From positions 606,996 to 670,995 of the forward strand of contig KV425551.1 of assembly GCA_001632425.1 (NCBI GenBank): DNA of 64,000 nt, in the 5' to 3' direction. Position numbers and translations under genes: made by a program. A model generated the notes under the pieces. It saw only the letters and a program-made list of their open reading frames with translations. It searched no databases and was not told the origin of the DNA. Positions 56,148 to 64,000 of this stretch are shown here, in pieces; positions within the stretch are counted from its first letter, which is position 1; each line of letters starts with the position of its first letter. The stretch comes from Neolentinus lepideus HHB14362 ss-1 (lineage: Eukaryota; Basidiomycota; Agaricomycetes; Gloeophyllales; Gloeophyllaceae).

Positions 56148-56922
56148 ATGTCTAAAATCACTGACCCCGACAATCAAGTCATTGCCATCTCCACCTGCAA
56201 CGTTGGCGTCGGACCAGGTGGAAGCACATCTATGCTCGCGTGAGTCCTTCGACTATTTTCAGAGTGGTGGCATGAAATAGTATGTATGTCTAGCCGCGTA
56301 GCCATCGTCGACTACAGAGGACAAGTGGTATTCGACACCTTTGTCGCTCCAACCTCCCCTACAGAGGTAGCAGACTATCGGTCTGCGTCTACAGGCATTA
56401 AACCTGAGGATCTGCGTGAGTTGCTCCGATCTCCTGGTATAGTTATATTATAACCCTGTTTCATCACAGAACATGCGCCGTCGTTTGTGGCCGTGCAGGC
56501 CCAAGTCGCGCACATAATTCAGAACAGAATCCTCGTTGGCCATTCACTATGGAATGATCTCTCCGTTCTAGGCATTCCGCACCCTGCAGTTAATACACGT
56601 GACGTGGCACTATATCAGCCGTTCCGAAATGCTCTTCGTGTACAGGGAGCAGGCCCCAATCAAACTATTGGACTCAAGACTCTCATGTGGCATTTCATGA
56701 GAAGAAGATGTGGCGACCAATATATCGATCCTGTAAGTCGTTCTTCTCTGCCTTTCGAGTTCTAGTCTTTGATCGCGGCGAATAATACCTGTCTAGCTTG
56801 AAAATGCACGAGCCGCCATGGACCTGTACCGTTCAGGTTCTCAAGAATGGGAGGTAGCCGTAAACGGTAGTCAATGGCCATGTGCTCTGCCCCCTTCAAC
56901 TTTTTCTCGCTGTTATACGTAA
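56148..56922 (+). CDS. REX4-like DEDDh exonuclease homolog, catalytically degenerate
   Basis: Exons 56148-56239, 56294-56415, 56470-56732 and 56797-56922 give 200 aa. The fold is that of the RNA exonuclease 4/ISG20 family: VIAISTCNVGVGPGGSTSML, RVAIVDYRGQVVFDTFVAPT, NRILVGHSLWNDLSVLGIPH, DVALYQPFR and LENARAAMDLYRSGSQEW. Family members normally start A-I/L-D-C-E-M-V-G-V-G; here the D and E of that first motif are S and C (A-I-S-T-C-N-V-G-V-G). The late His is absent, and the last Asp (normally V-E-D-A) is Asn. Only the Asp in WNDL remains, so hydrolysis is unlikely. It lacks the usual basic amino terminus. The splice sites are intact, so the gene may still be expressed. Confidence 0.8.
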
Positions 56923-57267
56923 ATCAGTCACGGCGGCAGTATAACAGACACCCTCTTGGACTTCGCACTATAGATAGCTGACCACCTTGCACCTGACGAT
57001 CTGTATCGTTCATTGCTCAATACTCCTGTTCCAATAGCATCGCCTAGACCGAAATGTAGCCTACGATAGAATTGGCCTAGCCTTCATTGTTCCTATGCTT
57101 GTAGATTTATCTTGTGACACGAATGCACGCCTTTTCATATATCAACAGAAATCTACTCGTTGCTGGTATACATCGCGTGGTTAAATGTCGCAGTTCTGCG
57201 GAAGACGGGACAGCTCTAGTATCATCGCACTAATGGGCAACTGACCGTTAAAGATTGAATACCAATC

Positions 57268-57317
57268 GAGAGCCTTTCGACCTTCAGTACTTCAGTACTG
57301 AAAAGGTCGAAGGGCTC
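57268..57317. repeat. Imperfect hairpin
   Basis: GAGAGCCTTTCGACCTT pairs with AAGGTCGAAGGGCTCAC (15 of 17), with an inner CAGTACTTCAGTACTG palindromic core. A stem-loop of about 50 nt. Confidence 0.65.
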
Positions 57318-58675
57318 ACGATCCGAGTCGACAAGTCATTGTCCGGCAACTCAAGCAGATAACTTGGCAGCAGTTAGGCGTAATCGGAGTCAGCGGTAGA
57401 ATCTTGACACAAGGGGGGCTTCTTGAGATCCGGAGTAAAAAGATATGATGGTTCGGCGAAGAAGCTCGACGCATCATTGTAGGAGCTGCCCTGCAACATA
57501 CGACAGTGCATGGTCTGGAACGCGTGAAAGTGCCACGCAAGAGGCATACTACATTTAAGATTACGAGCGACGAACTCCAGGACTTCGGTACCAACACTAG
57601 GAGGAGACGCAGAGCGAGCAAACTAGTGCAGTGGACGACAGTGTTGTTCATTTCCGGGTCTGCATTAATGCACCTGCTGCAGGTGACATGCCAGCGGACG
57701 CTGTATAGGACCTCGAGACCCAGTAGATAGTACCCGATGCTGTTCATCCTGAAAATGAAGGGCTTGAAACGTCCTTGAGTAGTTTTCGGTTGCAGTATGG
57801 AGGTGTGCTCCTGGCTGCAGATGCGGGTGTGATTTCCTTGAACCAGTCAACGAAACTAAGGCAAACAGCTAATGGCTCTGTTCCGGGTAGTTCGGATGAT
57901 ATGTAAGATTTGAGATTATCAGCGGTAACTTGGGCGGCTTTCCAACATCTAGTTCACTGAAAATACGCAGACAGAAATGGAACATCCACGGCATCCAGAG
58001 AGTCAGGATTGTTATACAGATCTAAACCGCATTGAGGCATAGAGAAGGGTGGAGGCGGTTCCAATCCTGCCTGTCGATCTGATTCTGAGGATAAATCTGT
58101 TAGGCGCACACGGAGTTCAGGCGTTCGAAGGCGACCTTCATTGAATGCCAATCACAGGGTGCATTCGAGGAAACGTACGTAACCTGTACTTTTGGAGACT
58201 TGATAACAGGCCGGGCAATCGTCCAGAGGTAATTGGAGAATATGGTACTAGATGGGAGCTCTCGTCCTCGGTCGCTTTTTGAGTCTTATACATTGTTGCT
58301 TTGGCTATCTGATGACGTGTGACACATGCATATAAAAAGTGACGATATTTTCCCCAGAGAGTCCCGGCATCGGGCGAAGGTACCTAATGATATGCCAGTC
58401 GACTGCATTGAGGATATTAATGGATAATCGCTGCAACGTGGTATCGGACATAGTCCAGGTTATTCTGCTGTGATAGTTGAACAGGAAAAACGACACACCG
58501 AAGTACGTGTTGCACTATCCAACGAGCTAGAGTGTCACCAGCCGGGAGCCAATGTGGCTGATAGACCAAAAGCAGGCGCGCAGCGTTATATAATAGAATC
58601 TAATTGATATTGCAGCTCGATTTCGGTGGCAACCGGAGTGAGTCAAGAAGATTTTCCTGGATGAAGGCATTATCA

Positions 58676-58732
58676 TGAAGACAAGTTTCAAGGACTGCTC
58701 GGTCACCGAGGAGTCCTTGAAACTTGTCTTCA
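58676..58732. repeat. 57-bp near-perfect palindrome
   Basis: The 21-nt arm at 58676-58696 (TGAAGACAAGTTTCAAGG...) is exactly complementary to 58712-58732. Between them lie CTCGGT (58698-58703), one base, and ACCGAG (58705-58710). Only one mismatched pair breaks the whole 57 bp. Confidence 0.9.
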
Positions 58733-59799
58733 CGAAACATCTACCAGCACCGGGGAGCGGTGATTATTCCTCGCAAGAATTTGGGTTTTTTTGTGGAGTC
58801 AAGGAAGAAAGGTGGTTCATTTGGATGTGCAAGGAACATTTTACAAATTTCGTGCCGTTTTCTGTGAGCTCCGGAGTGCTCGCAGGAAGGATAATCTGAA
58901 AATCCAAGAAACGACTCTAGAGGTGACGCCCTCGGGCGAGCTTCGAGCAACTCAAAGTTCTTCGGGGTTGTTGCATCGGAGTTTACCACGTCCGATGATT
59001 ATCTGGTTACTACTCAAGAACTTCATTGTAATCCCTCAGCACACGAAATATTCATGTGGATCTCGAGATTCAACTGAAAGTCCGAGCAGCAGCTGAGAAA
59101 ACAGTAAAATGTTCTCCAGAAGGCTGTCCTTGACGTGAGTGGCTATAACGGAGTCCGCGACGAGTTAAGGGAAAGACATAACCTAGGAAAGATATTTGGA
59201 ATAGAAGATCAGCGGCCTTCAAGTTTTTTGTGGGGGCACGTTGAGAACTGTCGAGAAACGACAGAAACTAGAATGACAGGCTGAGCCGGAGGGAATGATG
59301 CTGGGCATCGTAGTCATTCCCGTATCCATCACGACGGTGTCTTGACTACGTCCATAATGTTCGAGTTATCAGTGCTCGAACTTGAAGTCAGTCTGATGTT
59401 TTGGACTTTCTCACCGGCTCTAGTGTCAGCCTTGCCGCCATTTGCACATTCGTGTTTGCACACGAATGATGCATCATTCGGATGGTGTTACAAAATTCGA
59501 ACTATTTCATACTAATATTGATGACCGCAAAATCCCGACATTCTGAGGGCTTTGACAGCCCCTGACAAATGCAAAGAGGAGATAATGATAAGTTTTGTTG
59601 TATTGATGTTACGACAAAACTTACCAGTATTGTTTATGTTCGGTTCCAAAAAGATTCGGAACCTCAAACGGAAGAGCAAATTCAGGAATGTCACGTGATC
59701 GACGCGTCCTATTGTCGGCGCGTGTTAAAGCTCTCATTGTCAACAGTCAACCCGACCCATTGAGATTCCTCATCCACGAACACTCACGCTCGCAAGACC

Positions 59800-60672
59800 A
59801 TGCCCACCAAACAGGCTCCGACTAGACAGGCTATTACGCTCAAAGGTTCGACAAATCTTGTAACAGAGTTCTTCAAATACGCTGTTAACTCGTCAGTTGG
59901 AGCCACTGCGTGTTTATGACTCTGAACTGACGCAGGTCCATCTCTTGCTGCTTTATTCAAACTAGGATTCTATTCCAGCGGGGTGTTTACCCTTCAGATG
60001 ACTTTCACATGGTCAAGAAATATGGACAGACTGTGCTTGTTACGCAGGACCTCGCATTGGAAAATTACCTGGACAAGTGAGTAATCAGATAATCTCTGAA
60101 ATACTATGCCAGTCAGTGACTTGGCATTTTCTGTTGTCATGTAGGATCTTGAACCAAGTGAACAGTACGTATAATGAATTCAGTCTGTGTTCACGGGCTA
60201 ACCGTGCTAACCTGATAGAATGGCTCTTGACTGGGTCTGTCACTCAGCTCGTGTTAGCCATTATCTCCAAGGATACGCGGATAACATTAGAACGGTGGGC
60301 GTTCGATATTAAGCTGGTCAATCAAGAGGAGAGCACGGTGGAGTCGTGAGTATTCGGTCTAGTCTTTACCCAGCCTATGTACTTATTGTTCCAAGACGGG
60401 CGCCCAAACATGAGGCTGAGATCCAGGCGGAAATACGCAACATCCTCAAACAAATAGTGACCACGGTGACATTCTTGCCCGTCATCGACGAGCCTACCGT
60501 GTTCAACATTCTGGCATATACGTCGGACTCGGCGGATGTCCCAGCTGATGAATGGGTAGATACTGATCCGCTAGCAATTGAAGCCAGCAAGAGTCAACAA
60601 GTAAAGCTGAGAAGCTTCAGTACGGATGTACATCGGATCGAGGCTATGGTCGCCTACCGGTACGAGGGATGA
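59800..60672 (+). CDS. MAD2: Spindle assembly checkpoint protein Mad2
   Basis: Exons 59800-59891, 59966-60076, 60145-60164, 60219-60345 and 60396-60672 give 208 aa, the usual size. The HORMA domain is complete: ITLKGSTNLVTEFFKYAVNS, ILFQRGVYPSDDFHMVKKYG, KWLLTGSVTQLVLAIISKDT, LERWAFDIKL, IQAEIRNILKQIVTTVTFLP, and the safety-belt end VKLRSFSTDVHRIEAMVAYR. Mad2 binds Mad1/Cdc20 at unattached kinetochores to restrain the anaphase-promoting complex. The third exon is just 20 nt. It borders the repeat-rich island. Confidence 0.96.
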
Positions 60673-61189
60673 CATCGATCATAGGGACTGAGAATTCCTG
60701 AGAATGTGCTGTTGCTCTGGATTCGGAACTCTTTGGTGTCATGTACAACACGCTGTTTACTCGAAGGGCGGCGCCTTTATTGCACAGGCTTATGCTGGGC
60801 TTATGCGAGTTGAAGCCTGTGCGTTTTGAGCCATGGACACCATACATCAATCAATGTGCTTCTCATCTCTGCGCTGTCATTCTGGTCGCTAGTGCTCAAA
60901 GGGCTGTCACAGATGCTAAGTAAGAACATCGTTCGTCAGCCAAAGTAATTAGAGAACAGGCACAGTAGTTGTAATGGAGAGCATTGCCATGGCCACGAGT
61001 GATCAACCGGTCACGACGGTCACACAACCGCGGCAGATGTATCTGTCCCTTGTGATGCAGATATATCCGCCTCTCTCGCTTCCCTTTTCCCCTCTCCTCT
61101 TTACCTTTCCTCCTCTTGTCTGGCCGGTCCCGGACGCCGCTCTTTTGTCACAGCATACGCAACTGTATCATTAATCGACAGGCACGACT
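60673..61189. other. Intergenic region, noxA promoter
   Basis: 517 bp. An upstream ATG at 60974 opens a 66-codon frame with no domain. The sequence 61075-61130 is strongly pyrimidine-rich (CTCTCGCTTCCCTTTTCCCC). No gene seen. Confidence 0.45.
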
Positions 61190-63210
61190 ATGGGTGAAAG
61201 TTGGTTTCGCAGAGAGTTCCTGACTCCAAGAAGGCTCGCCTTCAATGTCATCTTCTATGGCATTCAATTCTTCCTCTTTGGCTATGGGTGGCACAGTCAA
61301 GCGACCAACCAGAAGCTCGCTGCTCTTAACGCGCTCACCTGGTCTGTGTGGACCTCCCGCGGTGCGGGTCTCGTCCTCGCATTCCACGGTGGTATGATCC
61401 TGATTCCTATGCTACGCAATATCATCCGTGTTGTCCGCCCCAAAGTTCAGTGGCTGTTCCCTGCGGATGAGAACATCTGGTTCCATCGGCAGGTGGCTTA
61501 CTCGATGGCGTTCTGGTCCATGGTTCACACTACCGCTCATTATGTTAACTTTTTCAATGTCGAGCGTACCCGTGCGTGTCTCAACGTGTTCATCTGTTCA
61601 TCATGACGCTCATCATGTTTATTTCAGAGGTTCGACCGGAAATTGCGCTGGACATCCACTACACCCAAGCTGGTGGCATTACGGGCCATTTCCTCCTCCT
61701 TATCATGTTTCTCATGTACAGCACTGCCTACCACAAAGTTCGACAGCAGTGCTTTGAGGCTTTCTGGTACACTCACCACCTGGCGTTCTTCTTCATGATT
61801 GGATTGTACTCGCATGCTACCGGTTGCTTCGTCCGCGACAGCGCAGCACCTGACTACATTTCCACGTTTCCCTTCTACTCAACCGAGCATTGTTTGGGTT
61901 ATGAAAGTTGGAGGTTCACCATCTGGCCTGGTATCATCTACTTCGGCGAGCGTGTTTGGAGAGAGATCCGTGCTCGCCAGGCTACGAGATTGTCCAAGGT
62001 TCTTGTTCACCCCAGCGGTAAGTGAGAAGTATTTGAGTCGCACAGCCTGAGTCTGATATTGGGATAGGTGCTATGGAGCTTCGTATCATTAAGCCTAGCT
62101 TCAAGTACGTTGCTGGCCAATGGCTCTTCATTCAGGTTCCCGAGATATCCAAGTTCCAGTGGCATCCTGTGAGAGAATTGTACTGCTACGTCTGCGTACA
62201 CCTTACTAATACTCAAACGTGCCCTAGTTCACCATTACCTCCGCACCTGAAGACCCCTATGTATCAGTGCACATCCGTCAAGTTGGCGACTTTACTCAGG
62301 CTCTTGGTGAGCGCTTGGGCGCCGGTCCTCAAGTCGTTGCTGCCATGACGAAAGCTGCCATGGCTGGTGCTGAGAAGGACGAGAAGCTCGCTATGATGGG
62401 CGCCACCCGTGGTGATTTCGTGGAGATTGACGCTGGAGGTGGTGCAAGACTTTTGCCCACAGTCCGGATTGATGGTCCCTATGGTGCTCCTGCTGAAGAT
62501 GTTTTCAATGTGGAAGTGGCGGTCCTTATTGGCGCCGGTATCGGTGTCACGCCTTTCGCTTCCATTCTCAAGCACATCTGGTATCGCCAGAAGCGTGGTA
62601 ACTTGGGATCTCTTCGCCGGGTCGAATTTTTCTGGGTGTGCCGTGATGCTCCCTCCTTCGGTTGGTTCCAAAGCCTTCTGCAGGAAGTCGAGGCTGCGCA
62701 AGCCGACCGTAAGTTGCTAGGATTCCATGCTCCTTCATTTTATTTACGCAGCTGCTATCCTTAGCTAACTTCCTGCGCATTAACATCTACCTCACGCAGA
62801 AGATTAGCGAAGACATGCTGTGGAACATCGCTGTCAATGACGCGGGTGCGGAATATGACCCTCTGACTCTGCTCCGCACTCGGACGATGTTCGGCCGACC
62901 TGATTGGAAAGGCATTTACGGTCGGATGAAGCAAGCTATCGAGGCTGGACAATACCTTCCGGGAACCAACTCACAGCTGAAGACGAAAGTCGGGGTAAGT
63001 TACGCGCTGTCAAGTGTCACTGTCATACTAATTCGCCTTCCACTCAGACCTACTTCTGTGGCCCGGGTGTTCTTGCCAAGGCCATTAAGGAGGCCACCGT
63101 CGAAGCTTCGTCTTCCGTCGTAGAGTTCTCTTTTGCTAAGGTATGGCCACCATCTTGCAGCTACCGCGCAGCAATACTGATTTGTTTCCCTTCCCTAGGA
63201 ACATTTCTGA
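61190..63210 (+). CDS. noxA: NADPH oxidase NoxA (Nox1)
   Basis: Exons 61190-61571, 61628-62017, 62068-62168, 62228-62708, 62765-62994, 63048-63140 and 63199-63210 give 562 aa. This gp91phox-type flavocytochrome makes superoxide for hyphal and fruiting-body development. Six membrane helices include the heme-ligand histidines in SMVHTTAHYVNFFN and FWYTHHLAFFFMIGLYSHAT. The FAD site is HPFTITSAPED. NADPH binding shows GPYGAP, LIGAGIGVTPFASILKHIWY, FFWVCRD and FCGPGVLAKAI, and the carboxyl end is FSFAKEHF. No EF-hands, so it is the NoxA/NoxB class; the short amino terminus (MGESWFRREFLTPRRL) fits NoxA. The last exon is 12 nt (Glu-His-Phe-stop). Confidence 0.96.
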
Positions 63211-63615
63211 TCAATTTATCCACGCATACTGTGTTGTTCGACACTCGCTCTCTGGTTACGATCCCGATCCTGTCGAATATAATGTATAGCTAGCTTCAAT
63301 TTTGCTTCCTCTGCTGTGCTGTGCTTGTATGCCTAACTTCTGGAAGGAAGGCTATCGAGACAATGATAGAGGTGCATGTATTATGGATGCTGGGGGAAAA
63401 GCCAATTATCAACATCACTGGACCTATTTCGTGTAAGCCTAAGCCTCTGAGCTTTAGTTGTGACAGCTACACGTGATATGATTATGTCAAGCGTCACAGA
63501 TAATATCTTTGCGTGTCTCGGACGCGTACTTAGCGGCAAAACTTGCCTAGATTGTCAACTCTCAAATTCTCGACAAAACACGACGCGTTGAATATCACAT
63601 AGTGAGGAGCGTGGT
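63211..63615. other. Intergenic region
   Basis: 405 bp between noxA and the helicase gene. No coding frame or RNA gene seen. Confidence 0.5.
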
Positions 63616-64000
63616 ATGGATAAAGCTCGTGAGGTGCTCCGAGAAACTTTCGGCTTCCCGTCATTTCGGCTGTCTCAGGAAGAAGTGAGTGTTTTTGGCA
63701 CACACTCTCCGTATAGATTCGACGTAGGTGACAGGTGATAAAACGGCTGGTTGTGGACAGTGAAAATGCGCTTGTGCTGTATCCGACAGGGGGTGCGTCG
63801 TCTTACGCGCGCCTAGGATCCGGAGGCTGCTAGTAAGGTCATACCTGATGGGCTGACCCTATGTGGTGCAGGTGGAAAAAGTTTGACATATCAAGTTCCC
63901 GCCCTATGCTTGGATGTAAGTCTATCCCGCCATTGTTAAACATATTTTTATTCAGGTTTCTCGTCTAGGGTCTCACACTCGTCATCTCACCTCTCATTGC
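63616..64000 (+). CDS. RecQ-family ATP-dependent DNA helicase (5' part only)
   Basis: Exons 63616-63684, 63735-63792, 63872-63915 and 63969 to beyond the window edge. The visible protein reads MDKAREVLRETFGFPSFRLS, QEEVIKRLVVDSENALVLYP, the Walker A TGGGKSLTYQVPAL, then CLDGLTLVISPLIA. The F-R-x-x-Q-x-x-V motif 0 and the TGGGKS-x-x-Y-Q-x-P motif I are diagnostic of RecQ helicases (3'-5' DNA unwinding in repair and recombination). Which RecQ member it is cannot be told without the rest. Confidence 0.88.

Larger units (their letters stand above)
56923..59799. other. Gene-poor region, right part of accessory island
   Basis: 2.9 kb with no reliable gene. It contains two hairpins (57268-57317, 58676-58732), a coding-like fragment on the + strand at about 57731-57904 (DAVHPENEGLETSLSSFRLQ, GGVLLAADAGVISLNQSTKL) and another near 58800-59090. 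Frames are short and broken, consistent with decayed mobile DNA. The MAD2 promoter occupies the last 200 bp. Confidence 0.45.

Noticed and set aside
57316..57747. 143-codon minus-strand frame
   Set aside because: Cys/Arg/Leu-rich with no motif, and the + strand is also partly open. Probably decayed repeat DNA.
60974..61174. ATG upstream of noxA as alternative start
   Set aside because: It cannot be joined in frame by clear splice sites, and the NoxA amino terminus is complete from 61190.
1..64000. tRNA, rRNA and spliceosomal RNA genes
   Set aside because: I scanned for GGTTCGANNCC B-boxes on both strands and for U2/U6 signatures and found no convincing case. tRNAscan-SE and Infernal would be decisive.
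1..64000. CRISPR arrays, operons or ribosome-binding sites
   Set aside because: The sequence is nuclear fungal DNA; no regularly spaced direct repeats exist beyond the 33-bp coding array.

Overview
The window is nuclear DNA of a filamentous basidiomycete, most likely an Agaricomycete of polypore type. Almost every gene is cut by many 45-65 nt GT-AG introns with CTNA-like branch sites, genes are packed on both strands with 100-600 bp between them, and the gene content (NoxA, Cas1p-type acyltransferase, CSL factor, TM198-domain protein, STS1/Cut8) is fungal. Exon structures below were built by hand from splice signals, reading frame and protein-family resemblance. Every main gene model closes to a whole number of codons. 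No database search was run.

Left part, 1-10.7 kb: the tail of an unidentified gene, a TM7S3/TM198-domain membrane protein with a long cytosolic tail (678-3532), coding-like exons of unclear status (4444-5280), a CSL (Su(H)/RBP-J-like) transcription factor (5281-7744) and pyruvate kinase in 14 exons (8392-10732).

Duplicated block, 11-21.2 kb: two paralogous DXD glycosyltransferases (+ at 11040-13533, - at 17296-19797) interdigitate with two paralogous small secreted Ser/Ala/Thr-rich proteins (15979-16972 and 20505-21139). Ribulose-phosphate 3-epimerase (-) lies inside the block.

Housekeeping core, 21.5-50.8 kb: COX13 (-), RPN2, a D-2-hydroxyacid dehydrogenase, importin alpha, LSM5 (-, five tiny exons), mitochondrial ribosomal protein bS16m, an ACBP-ankyrin protein (-), a SnoaL/NTF2-like protein, a rhomboid protease, a Cas1p-type O-acetyltransferase, STS1/Cut8, a PPR-like mitochondrial protein, the scaffold nucleoporin NUP155/170 and a RING-CH membrane E3 (-). 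Several pairs are divergent over very short shared promoters: LSM5/bS16m 139 bp, ACBP/SnoaL 151 bp, COX13/RPN2 212 bp.

Accessory stretch, 50.8-59.8 kb: gene-poor, with GGGCC-rich repeats, two long hairpins, an A+T-rich coding-like segment, short orphan coding fragments and one small gene for a REX4-like exonuclease that has lost its catalytic residues.

Right end: MAD2 (59800-60672), NADPH oxidase NoxA (61190-63210) and the start of a RecQ-family helicase cut by the window edge (63616-64000).

The main points of interest are the interdigitated glycosyltransferase/repeat-protein duplication, very small internal exons (6, 9, 13, 15 nt), three GC-AG introns in conserved genes, the catalytically degenerate exonuclease, and the repeat-rich island between 50.8 and 59.8 kb.
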